Shown: one piece after another, positions 42,682 through 50,099 of the stretch
Position numbering within the stretch: position 1 is the first letter of the stretch
Layout: every line of letters begins with the position of its first letter
NCBI GenBank assembly: GCA_020635725.1
Contig: JACJZF010000007.1
Span: 144,678 to 208,677 of the forward strand
From: Flavobacteriales bacterium
GTDB taxonomy: Bacteria; Bacteroidota; Bacteroidia; Flavobacteriales_F; PHOS-HE28
Direction: 5' to 3'
DNA: 64,000 nt
The notes under the pieces: generated by a model
Databases searched by the model: none
The model's input: the letters and a program-made list of their open reading frames with translations, nothing else
Told to the model about the DNA's origin: nothing
Made by a program: the position numbers and the translations under genes

Positions 42682-42971
42682 GGAAGCGATGGTTCAGGCC
42701 GTCGATCGCCAGTCCTGTTCTTTCCACACACCCCGCAATACTCCGATTCGTTCTTCGCATTTCCACACCACACACAACCAACGGGGCGCTTAAGCGGAAA
42801 AAGTTGAACAGCGAAGTAGCCGAATAATGGCGTTAGAACAGTACAAAGAGCAAGTGCCCCAACGAACCCACACGTGCGTTTTCTTCCTTCCTGCCACGCC
42901 ATCCCAATGGTCAGTCCCATTGCGACAACGAACAAGAGCACATAGAAGGCGGTAGCCAGCAGGTCGCTCAT
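42678..42971 (-). CDS. Small membrane protein with a C-terminal zinc ribbon
   Basis: 97 residues. Two membrane helices (about 4-24 and 34-58) are followed by a cytosolic tail with CVWCGN and YCGVCGKN, a four-cysteine zinc-ribbon pattern. Base composition is less GC-rich than in the flanking genes. The stop overlaps the start of the KdsC-like gene by 4 bases, and the start is 18 bases behind the transaldolase-CBS gene. No family recognised. A role in anchoring or regulating the neighbouring enzymes is possible but unproven. Confidence 0.6.
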   Translation of the reverse strand: MSDLLATAFYVLLFVVAMGLTIGMAWQEGRKRTCGFVGALALCTVLTPLFGYFAVQLFPLKRPVGCVWCGNAKNESEYCGVCGKNRTGDRRPEPSLP

Positions 42972-42989
42972 CAGAGGGTCGACCGATTA

Positions 42990-44012
42990 CTACCCAGCTA
43001 TCGCCTTCATCAGGTCCTGGATGTCGAGCATGCCGAGCTGCTTGCCGTTCTCGCTCACGCTCAGCGTGTCCACCTTGTGCTCCTTGAAGGCCTTCTGGGC
43101 CTCGTCAAGCAGGGCTTCCGGAGAGATGGTGAAGGGTGCGTTGAACTTGAGGGTGCTCAGCTTCTTCGCGAGGAACTTGTTGCCGTCCTTTTCGATGCCG
43201 CGGCGCAGGCCGCCATCAGTGAAGACGCCCACGTTCTTGCCTTTCGCATCCACCACCATCACCGCGCCGAAGCCGTGCTTGGTCATCTCCACAAGGGCTT
43301 CGCTCACGGTGGCGCTGTCCTTCACCACCGGATTGCTGCGCGAGAGCACGTCCTTCACCTTCATGGTGATTAGGCGCGTATCCACGTAGAACTGCTTGGT
43401 GCCGATGGCAGTGAAGTGGTTGTCGGTGAGCTGCTTCATCAGCTTCCAGGGCACGGTGATCGTGTGCACACCGAGCTCCACGGCGTTGCGCACGTGCTCC
43501 ACGGTGCGCACGCTGCTGAACATGATCTTGGTGTCGTAGCCGTAGTAGTTTACGGCGCGCACGCACTGCTCCACCAGGGCGAGGGCATCGTGGCCTTGGT
43601 CCTGCAGGCGGCCCACCAGCGGGCATACATAGGTGGCACCGGCCTGCATGGCCATGTAGGCCTGCTGGATGGTGTACACCAGGTGCACGTTCACCATGAT
43701 GCCTTCGTTGCGCAGCATCTTGCAGGCGCGCAGGCCCTCGAGGCTCACAGGGATCTTGAAGACGGTGGTGTCCTTCTTCAGGCCCATCTTCAGCTGGCGC
43801 TTGGCCTCCTTCACCACCTCCTCGGCGGTCTCGCCCAGGGCCTCCACCTGCAGGATGGGGACCTTCTTGGCGAGGTCCAGGATCATCTTGTCGATGTTCG
43901 TGACCCCGCCCCGGTGCATGAAGGTGGGCGTGGTGGTGAGGCCGGTGAGGAAGCCGAGCTTGAAGGCTTCGTCGATCTCCTTGATGTCGGCGCTGTCGAG
44001 GTAGAGCTCCAT
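42990..44012 (-). CDS. Transaldolase-family domain fused to a KdsD-like CBS pair
   Basis: 340 residues. Residues 1-215 are a TalC/FSA-type barrel: YLDSADIKEID, the loop TTTPTF where the small family has TTNPS (Asn28 becomes Thr28), Schiff-base Lys86 in VFKIPV, and FSSVRT near 165-170. Residues about 216-340 are two CBS domains whose key phrases, GVFTDGGLRR near 262-271 and LGMLDIQDLMKA near 326-337, match the CBS part of arabinose-5-phosphate isomerase KdsD/KpsF. The SIS isomerase domain is absent. It is flanked by KdsA-like and KdsC-like genes. I infer a sugar-phosphate-forming aldolase or transaldolase feeding the 3-deoxy-ulosonic acid route, with the CBS pair as allosteric part. Confidence 0.8.
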   Translation of the reverse strand: MELYLDSADIKEIDEAFKLGFLTGLTTTPTFMHRGGVTNIDKMILDLAKKVPILQVEALGETAEEVVKEAKRQLKMGLKKDTTVFKIPVSLEGLRACKMLRNEGIMVNVHLVYTIQQAYMAMQAGATYVCPLVGRLQDQGHDALALVEQCVRAVNYYGYDTKIMFSSVRTVEHVRNAVELGVHTITVPWKLMKQLTDNHFTAIGTKQFYVDTRLITMKVKDVLSRSNPVVKDSATVSEALVEMTKHGFGAVMVVDAKGKNVGVFTDGGLRRGIEKDGNKFLAKKLSTLKFNAPFTISPEALLDEAQKAFKEHKVDTLSVSENGKQLGMLDIQDLMKAIAG

Positions 44013-44057
44013 GGGAAAAGCTGAAAGATGAAGGGTGAAGGCTGAAAGGCGTACGCT

Positions 44058-44903
44058 TTATGCGTTGGTAAGTTGGTGGCGGTGCTTCACCTCCACGGCG
44101 TGGAGATCGAGCAGGGGCTTGAGGAATTCCTCCAGGTCGTACACGCAGAGCTGGCTGGCGGCGTCGCAGAGGGCCTTGCTGGGGTCGGGGTGCGTTTCGA
44201 TGAACACGCCGTCCACACCAGCGGCCACACCGGCGCGGGCGATGGTGGGCATCACGTCGCGGTTGCCGCCACGCGGGTCGGCGCTGGGGATGCCGTACTT
44301 GCGGATGCTGTGCGTGATGTCGAACACCACCGGATAGCCGGTCTTCCGCATGTGGTAGAAGGCCCGCGGGTCCACGACCAGGTCGTTGTACCCGAAGGTG
44401 TAGCCGCGCTCGGTGAGGATGATCTTGTCATTGCCCACGCTCACGCACTTCTCGGCCGGCTTGATCATGTTGTCCGGTGCCAGGAACTGGGCGTGCTTCA
44501 GGTTGATCACGGCGCCGGTCTTCGCGGCCTCGGTGACCAAGGTGGTCTGCATCACCAGGTAGGCCGGGATCTGCAGCACGTCCACCACTTCGGCGGCGGG
44601 CTTGGCCTGGCTGGGGTAGTGGATGTCGGTGAGAATGGGGAAGCCGAAGTCCTTCTTGATGCGGGCGAGAATCTTCAAGCCTTCGTCCAGGCCAGGGCCT
44701 TGGTAGAAGTCGACACTGCTGCGGTTGTCCTTGGTGAAGCTGCTCTTGTAGATCACGGGCACCTTCATGCGCTCGCTCACTTCCTTGAGCTTCTCGGCGG
44801 TGCGCAGCATCACATCCTCGGTCTCGATCACGCACGGACCGGAGATGAGGAAGAGCTGGTCGCTGCCGCACGCGATTTTACCGACTTGGACAATCTTGGT
44901 CAT
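44058..44903 (-). CDS. kdsA: KdsA-like 3-deoxy-octulosonate 8-phosphate synthase homologue
   Basis: 281 residues; condenses phosphoenolpyruvate with an aldose phosphate. Metal-type (class II) residues are present: Cys24 in SGPCVIE, His198 (DITHS), Glu236 (IETH) and Asp247 (LCDA). The KSSFTKDNRSS loop near 53-63 resembles the Kdo-8-P synthase KANRS loop. Two otherwise conserved spots differ: the RQTD motif reads MQTT (Met118, Thr121), and the KKxQF motif reads KHAQF (His137). Arg of RQTD contacts the sugar phosphate in known enzymes as I recall, so substrate preference may be altered. First gene of the operon that continues with the transaldolase-CBS fusion. Confidence 0.8.
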   Translation of the reverse strand: MTKIVQVGKIACGSDQLFLISGPCVIETEDVMLRTAEKLKEVSERMKVPVIYKSSFTKDNRSSVDFYQGPGLDEGLKILARIKKDFGFPILTDIHYPSQAKPAAEVVDVLQIPAYLVMQTTLVTEAAKTGAVINLKHAQFLAPDNMIKPAEKCVSVGNDKIILTERGYTFGYNDLVVDPRAFYHMRKTGYPVVFDITHSIRKYGIPSADPRGGNRDVMPTIARAGVAAGVDGVFIETHPDPSKALCDAASQLCVYDLEEFLKPLLDLHAVEVKHRHQLTNA

Positions 44904-44931
44904 GCTTCTTATCCCGTTATGCGGGAGGCGG

Positions 44932-44939
44932 CAAAGGTA
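44932..44939 (-). promoter_or_regulatory. Putative -7 box TACCTTTG of the kdsA operon
   Basis: Perfect TAnnTTTG match on the minus strand with a leader of about 28 nt before the kdsA ATG. It lies directly beside the stop codon of the FAH-family gene, so the operon from 44903 to 42004 probably has its own promoter. Confidence 0.5.
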
Positions 44940-44941
44940 CC

Positions 44942-45553
44942 TTACCGTTGGCTTTCAGGTCCTTCCACCTGTAGGTCGAAGAGCAGTTCGCCGAGCAGGT
45001 AGCCTTCGAGCCGATCACCGCCCCTCAAGGCGCCGACGCCAGCCGGGGTGCCGGTGAACAGCAGGTCTCCGCTCTCGAGCCGCATGTAGCGCTCCACATG
45101 GGCGATCAGCGTCGGCACGTCGAAGATCATTTGGCCGCTGTGCCCGCTTTGCGCCACCTGGCCGTTCTTCTTGAGCAGGAATTCCAAGTGATGTCCGGCA
45201 GGGAAGGATTCCACAGCGGTGAAATCCTCCGCCACATAGGCCGAGCCGTCGAAGGCCTTGGCTTTCTCCCAGGGGAGGCCCTTCGCTTTCAGTTCTTGCT
45301 GCAGGTCACGGGCGGTCAGGTCCAAGCCGATGGTGACCCGGTCCGCGTAGGCCTTGCCTTGGCGCACGGCGATGGAGAAGACCAGTTCGATCTCGTGGTG
45401 CACGTCCTGGCTGAAACGCGGAAGTCGGATGGGGCCGCCGTGGGGAATCAGGGCCGATTCCGGCTTCAGGAAGACCACCGGCTCTTCGGGCAGGGTGTTG
45501 CCGAGCTCCTTGGCGTGCTCGCCGTAGTTCCGTCCGATGCAGACGAGCTTCAT
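44942..45553 (-). CDS. Fumarylacetoacetate hydrolase family protein
   Basis: 203-residue FAH-fold enzyme. The opening KLVCIGRNYGEHAKELGN, the metal ligands in VFLKPESAL and HHEIELVFSI (E-x-E), the DLTARDLQ near 82 and TGTPAGVG near 173 are characteristic. This short form covers acylpyruvases, oxaloacetate decarboxylases and 2-oxo-diene hydratases; the substrate is undetermined. ATG 45553 overlaps the exonuclease stop by 4 bases. Confidence 0.85.
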   Translation of the reverse strand: MKLVCIGRNYGEHAKELGNTLPEEPVVFLKPESALIPHGGPIRLPRFSQDVHHEIELVFSIAVRQGKAYADRVTIGLDLTARDLQQELKAKGLPWEKAKAFDGSAYVAEDFTAVESFPAGHHLEFLLKKNGQVAQSGHSGQMIFDVPTLIAHVERYMRLESGDLLFTGTPAGVGALRGGDRLEGYLLGELLFDLQVEGPESQR

Positions 45554-46323
45554 GCGTGCAGGTCGGAGAGCGCCGCCTTCATCACCGCGATGGTGCTGCC
45601 GGGCAGCTCGGCCTTGGTCATGAGCCATTGGAGGTAGCCGGGGTCATTCCGGCCGATGTTCTCCAAGGTCCATCCGCTGTACTTGCCGAATGACAGGCAG
45701 ATCTGCCCGTGGTCATCGAAACGGAGCTTGCCTGCCGCATCGGGGCTGCGTTGCCGGTCGCCGCTGAGCTCGCCCAGGAATTCGACGGTTCCATGGAGCC
45801 GGTCCGGATAGCGTTCCAATTGGGCCAGCAGCACATCGGCCGTGGCTTCCACATCGGCTAAGGCATCGTGCGCTCCCTCATGGTCGCGACCGCAGTAGAA
45901 ACGCAGCGCGGCGCTCAGGTCACGGGGCTCCATCTTGTGGTAGATGCGTTGCACATCGACCACGCGCACGCTGGCGTGATCCCATGCCACCCCTACACGG
46001 AAGAGCTCCTCTGCCAGAAAAGGCACATCGAAGCGCAGGACATTGAAGCCGCTGAGGTCGCAACCCGCGAGCCGTTGCACGATCTCCGGCGCCACCGCGT
46101 CCAAGGTGGGGGCCATGGCCACGTCAAGATCGCTGATGCCATGCACGGCGGTGGCCTCCGGTGGGATCGGCATCTGGGGATTCACCAGGCTCTGGTAGCT
46201 GTCGCGCGTGCCATCGGGCAAGAGTCGCACGATACCGACCTGCACGATGCGGTCCTTCCCGATGCGGGTGCCCGTGGTCTCCAGGTCGAAGAAGGCCAGG
46301 GGGCGTTCCAAGGTGAGCGGCAT
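45550..46323 (-). CDS. DnaQ-like 3'-5' exonuclease
   Basis: 257 residues. DEDDh exonuclease: Exo I FFDLETTG near 11-18, Exo II GFNVLRFDVPFL near 96-107, and Exo III with HDALADVEATADV near 150. The C-terminal LSFGKYSGWTLENIGRNDPGYLQWL segment is the short add-on domain common to many Bacteroidota versions of this exonuclease. It may proofread or degrade DNA in repair. I take the ATG at 46323; ATG 46338 is an alternative. Confidence 0.85.
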   Translation of the reverse strand: MPLTLERPLAFFDLETTGTRIGKDRIVQVGIVRLLPDGTRDSYQSLVNPQMPIPPEATAVHGISDLDVAMAPTLDAVAPEIVQRLAGCDLSGFNVLRFDVPFLAEELFRVGVAWDHASVRVVDVQRIYHKMEPRDLSAALRFYCGRDHEGAHDALADVEATADVLLAQLERYPDRLHGTVEFLGELSGDRQRSPDAAGKLRFDDHGQICLSFGKYSGWTLENIGRNDPGYLQWLMTKAELPGSTIAVMKAALSDLHA

Positions 46324-46345
46324 GCCACGAAGGTGCATGAAAGAT

Positions 46346-46370
46346 GAGGCCCCGGCATCACCGGGGCCTC
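46346..46370 (-). terminator. Strong hairpin, probable terminator of the OmpA-family gene
   Basis: Perfect 10-bp stem GAGGCCCCGG / CCGGGGCCTC with a 5-nt loop. It lies 25 bases downstream of the OmpA-family stop and just upstream of the exonuclease start. The T-tract on the minus strand is weak (ATCTTTC), so termination may be partial. Confidence 0.7.
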
Positions 46371-46394
46371 TCGAGTTCTTCACAACCGCCGGGC

Positions 46395-48620
46395 TCAGCG
46401 CACCTTGAGCTTCACGTACTGGAACTTGCCGTACTTCTCGGTGTTCTGGTAATCGCCTTGGTAGCGGGGGCCCTGTACCAGGTTGTTCACGGCCTCCAGG
46501 CGCAGCTTATCGGGATCGAGGCCGCGCGCTTTGATCGCTTCGATCAGTCGGGCGCGCGCATCCTCCATCCGTTTACGGCTCAGGTTCTCGTTGGTGCCGA
46601 AGGTCTTGGTGGGCACCTTGGAGGCGCTGGCCTCGATCACGATGCGGGCCTCGCCCTTCTCGGTGATCTGCTTGGCCACCACATCAATGAACTTCCTCCA
46701 ACGGTCCTCCTCTTGGTCGATGTCCTTCGCGTTGTACGCATAGTACTTCGCGTACTCGTCGGCGTAGGTGGCATCCGGGGCGGTGTGCTTGAGCTCACGC
46801 TCCTTGATCTCGGCATCGGTGAGCGGACGCTCTTTGCCAGTCTTCGGATCCACCACGGTCTCTACACCGGCAGGCGGTCCATCCTTCGGCTTCACCGGCT
46901 CGCCCGCTTCCTTCTTGCCCGGAGGCGCGCCTTTGGGCAGGTCCACGATGCTGGCCGGGCCGGCGAGGGAAACAGGGCTCAGGTAGATCTCCTTGTTGAT
47001 CTCCTGATAAGCGCTCTCGCATTCCACGAAGATGTCCTCCGTATGCACGGTCTTATCGTTCACCCGGTAGTCGAGGTTGTACTCGCGGCAGGGGGGCAGA
47101 ATGGCCACGTAAACTCCATCGCGCTGGCGCGGCTTGTAGGTCTTCACCTCACCGGTGGTCTTGTCCGTCACATACAAGATGGTGCTCGGGGGCAGCGTTT
47201 CGCCCTGGGCCGGAATGATATAGCCCTTGAGCACGGTAAGCCCTTCGGCTTCCATCTCGCTGGGCAGGTCCACGAAGTAGATGTCCTTCTCGCCGTAGCC
47301 GCCGATCTGGTCGGAGCTGAAGTAGCCGCGGCGCCCATCGGCGGTGGTGATGAAGAAGACGTCATCGTCGACCGTGTTCAGCGGATAGCCCAGGTTCTGC
47401 GGGGGCGTCCAAGTGCCATCGTCCTTCAGCTCGGTCATGAAGATGTCGAAGCCACCCATGGAGTTGTGGCCGAGGGAGCTGAAATACATGGTGCGGCCGT
47501 TGGGGTGGATGAAGACGCCGTCCTCATCGAAGGCCGTGTTCACCACGTTGCCGATGTTCTGGGCCTTGCTCCATTCGCCGTTCGGCAGGCGCACCACGCG
47601 GTAGATGTCGCGACCACCCTGTCCGCCGGGTCGGTTGCTCACGAAATAGAAGGTGTTGCCATCGGCCGTGAGGGCGCCATGGGTCTCCCACGACCGCGTA
47701 TTGATGTCGCTGCCCATGAGCACCGGGTCGCTCCAGACCTCACCCACGAGCTTGCTTTCGTAGATGTTGCCATCGCCGCCGTCATCGCGATAGATGAACA
47801 GGGTCTGGCCATCAGCCGATACGTTCACCGAGGCGAGGTGCCCCGCACCGCTCGGGTTGATGTTGAGGAGTTCCGGAGCCTGCCAGTTGCCGTCTCGGTC
47901 CTTATAGCTCACGTAGATGTTCTCGAAGGGCAGCCCAGCGATGGGGTCCAGGATGGTCTTGTTCGAGCTATCGGGCCGAATGCGGCGGGAAGTGTAGAAC
48001 AGGGCGTTGCCATCGACCGAGAGCACGGGGCTGAAGTCGGGGTGGTCGCCGTTCACCACGGGGCCCACATTGCTCACCTGGTAGCCGAGCGGGTTCTGCC
48101 GGAGCTGACGGGCGTTGGCGGTCTGCTCCTTGCCACGCACGGCCAGCGCGCGCATGCTGTGCTTGGGGTCCACCTCGTCGATGAACTTCTGATAGAACTG
48201 GTCGGCCTTGTCGAAGTCCTCGTTCAGGTGGTAGGCGCGGCCCAGGTAATAGTCCACTTCCACCGGGGCGTTGCGCTCTCGCGGCTCGAAGGGGTCGTAG
48301 CCGGCTTGATTGAATCCCCCGTAGCTGCCGCTCTTGCGCAGCTGGGAGGCCTTCTCCAAGTAGGGGAGCGCTTTCGACTTCTGGTTGTACGAGCTGAAAT
48401 AGCTGAGCCCGAGCTTGTAATTGAGGTTGGCGTTCTCCGGGTCGGTGGCGAGCAGTTCAGACCAGATCTCCGCGGCCTGGTTGAAGAGCTTCTCCTCCAT
48501 CAGCTTGTTCCCTTCCTCGAATTTCCAGTTGAACGAGGTGCCGCCTTCTTGCGCGTACAGAACGGCAGGCAGGCAGAACGACATCGCGGCCAAGGAGAGG
48601 ACAAGGTACCCGTGCTTCAT
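46395..48620 (-). CDS. PorE-like OmpA-family protein (TPR, WD40-like propeller, OmpA domain)
   Basis: 741 residues. Signal peptide; TPR-like helices at about 25-150 (NKLMEEKLFNQAAEIWSELL); a PD40/WD40-type propeller at about 180-450 (DFSPVLSVDGNALFYTSRR, THGALTADGNTFYFVSNRPGG, DDDVFFITTADGRRGYFSS); a carboxypeptidase-regulatory-like segment at about 460-550; and a peptidoglycan-binding OmpA-like end. This order matches the T9SS component PorE (PG1058), which links the secretion ring to peptidoglycan. No lipobox is obvious, unlike PorE. T9SS role inferred from domain order. Confidence 0.8.
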   Translation of the reverse strand: MKHGYLVLSLAAMSFCLPAVLYAQEGGTSFNWKFEEGNKLMEEKLFNQAAEIWSELLATDPENANLNYKLGLSYFSSYNQKSKALPYLEKASQLRKSGSYGGFNQAGYDPFEPRERNAPVEVDYYLGRAYHLNEDFDKADQFYQKFIDEVDPKHSMRALAVRGKEQTANARQLRQNPLGYQVSNVGPVVNGDHPDFSPVLSVDGNALFYTSRRIRPDSSNKTILDPIAGLPFENIYVSYKDRDGNWQAPELLNINPSGAGHLASVNVSADGQTLFIYRDDGGDGNIYESKLVGEVWSDPVLMGSDINTRSWETHGALTADGNTFYFVSNRPGGQGGRDIYRVVRLPNGEWSKAQNIGNVVNTAFDEDGVFIHPNGRTMYFSSLGHNSMGGFDIFMTELKDDGTWTPPQNLGYPLNTVDDDVFFITTADGRRGYFSSDQIGGYGEKDIYFVDLPSEMEAEGLTVLKGYIIPAQGETLPPSTILYVTDKTTGEVKTYKPRQRDGVYVAILPPCREYNLDYRVNDKTVHTEDIFVECESAYQEINKEIYLSPVSLAGPASIVDLPKGAPPGKKEAGEPVKPKDGPPAGVETVVDPKTGKERPLTDAEIKERELKHTAPDATYADEYAKYYAYNAKDIDQEEDRWRKFIDVVAKQITEKGEARIVIEASASKVPTKTFGTNENLSRKRMEDARARLIEAIKARGLDPDKLRLEAVNNLVQGPRYQGDYQNTEKYGKFQYVKLKVR

Positions 48621-48695
48621 GTGACTCGTCTGGAGATAGTTCAAGGTCCGAAGGAACAGCGGCTAAATGTAGAATTTTCCGGGTGCGGGGCTTGT

Positions 48696-50042
48696 TCAGA
48701 AAGGGGTGTCGGCCGACCAGCCTTCAAGGATGTCGGCGACACGGCGCACGAAGCGGCCGCCCAGCGCGCCATCCACCACGCGGTGGTCGTAGCTGTGGCT
48801 CAGGAACATCATGTGTCGGATTCCGATGAGGTCGCCCTGCGGGGTCTCGATCACCGCCGGTTTCTTGCGGATGGCACCGGTGGCCATGATCGCCACCTGC
48901 GGCTGGTTGATCACCGGGGTGCCCAGCACATTGCCGAAGGTGCCCACATTGGTCACCGTGTAGGTTCCGCCCTGGATCTCATCGGGTTGCAGCTTGCCGG
49001 CGCGAGCACGGTTGGCCAGGTCATTCACTTTCCGCGTGAGCCCCACCAGATTGAGCTGGTCGGCCTGCTTGATCACGGGCACGATGAGGTTGCCCGAAGG
49101 GAGGGCCGCTGCCATGCCGATGTTGATGTCCTTCTTCTTGATGATGCTGTACCCATCGACCTGCACGTTGATCATGGGCATCTCCTTGATGGCCTGCACG
49201 ATGGCCATGATGAAGATGGGGGTGAAGGTGATCTTTTCGCCCTCGCGCTGCTCGAAGGCCTTCTTCACCTTGTCTCGCCACTGCACCAGGTTGGTCACGT
49301 CGGCTTCCACGAAGCTGGTCACATGCGGGCTGGTGCGCTTGCTCATGACCATGTGGTCCGCGATGAGCTTGCGCATGCGGTCCATCTCGATGATCTCGTC
49401 GCCGGCGGCGGGCGCCACGGCAGGCGCAGCTGGTGGCGCCGGTGCGGCCGCAGCTGGGGTGGCGACAGGCGCGCTGGGCGCCGGTGCTTGCACTGGTGCG
49501 GGAGCTGATGCTGCTGCGCCCCGGCTGGGCAAGTACCCCAGGATATCCTTCTTGGTGACGCGCCCGCCCTCGCCGCTGCCCTCGATGCGTTCGAGCTCGG
49601 CCATGGTCACGCCTTCGCTCTCCGCGATATTGCGCACCAGCGGGCTGTAGAACTTGCCACTGGGCCCTGTGCGTGCCACCGGTCCCTGGCTCACGGCCGT
49701 GGGAGCCGGGGCGTGGCCGTTGCTCACAGCCGGAGCGGGCGTTGCTGGAGCCGCTTTCGGGGGCGCGGCGGCAGGGGCAGGAGCCGCTGGGGCCGCGCCG
49801 GCGCTCGAACCGATGCGTGCGATGAGCTGCCCCACCTTCACCACATCGCCCTCCTTCACGAGCTGCTCGCTGAGCACACCGGCCTCGGGGGCAGGCACTT
49901 CGCTGTCCACTTTGTCCGTGGCGATCTCCACGATGGGCTCATCGGCCGCTACAGGGTCTCCGGGTTTCTTCAGCCACTTGGTAATGGTGGCCTCGGCCAC
50001 GCTCTCGCCCATCTTGGGCAGCAGGATCTCGATCGATGACAT
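48696..50042 (-). CDS. 2-oxoacid dehydrogenase E2 (dihydrolipoamide acyltransferase)
   Basis: 448 residues: one lipoyl domain with the lipoyl lysine in EIATDKVDSEVPAPE (Lys44), an Ala/Pro-rich linker, an E3/E1-binding domain (PLVRNIAESEGVTMAELE), a second Ala/Pro linker, and the catalytic domain ending in HSYDHRVVDGALGGRF with the His-Asp active site. Single lipoyl domain and length fit the 2-oxoglutarate or branched-chain oxoacid complex; which one cannot be decided here. The matching E1 genes are not nearby. Confidence 0.9.
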   Translation of the reverse strand: MSSIEILLPKMGESVAEATITKWLKKPGDPVAADEPIVEIATDKVDSEVPAPEAGVLSEQLVKEGDVVKVGQLIARIGSSAGAAPAAPAPAAAPPKAAPATPAPAVSNGHAPAPTAVSQGPVARTGPSGKFYSPLVRNIAESEGVTMAELERIEGSGEGGRVTKKDILGYLPSRGAAASAPAPVQAPAPSAPVATPAAAAPAPPAAPAVAPAAGDEIIEMDRMRKLIADHMVMSKRTSPHVTSFVEADVTNLVQWRDKVKKAFEQREGEKITFTPIFIMAIVQAIKEMPMINVQVDGYSIIKKKDINIGMAAALPSGNLIVPVIKQADQLNLVGLTRKVNDLANRARAGKLQPDEIQGGTYTVTNVGTFGNVLGTPVINQPQVAIMATGAIRKKPAVIETPQGDLIGIRHMMFLSHSYDHRVVDGALGGRFVRRVADILEGWSADTPF

Positions 50043-50067
50043 GGCAAGGCGCCCGATGGGGCGTGGC

Positions 50068-50075
50068 CAAATGTA
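50068..50075 (-). promoter_or_regulatory. Putative -7 box TACATTTG of the E2 gene
   Basis: Perfect TAnnTTTG match on the minus strand, 25 nt before the ATG at 50042, in the gap after the glycosyltransferase gene. Confidence 0.5.
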
Positions 50076-50099
50076 ACCACGTGCCCGCAGGCGACGCGT

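Noticed and set aside
46344..49508. A 1054-codon open frame on the plus strand
   Set aside because: It lies antisense to the PorE-like gene and the E2 gene, both of which have clear families. Its product is a low-complexity Val/His/Leu-rich text typical of antisense frames in GC-rich DNA.
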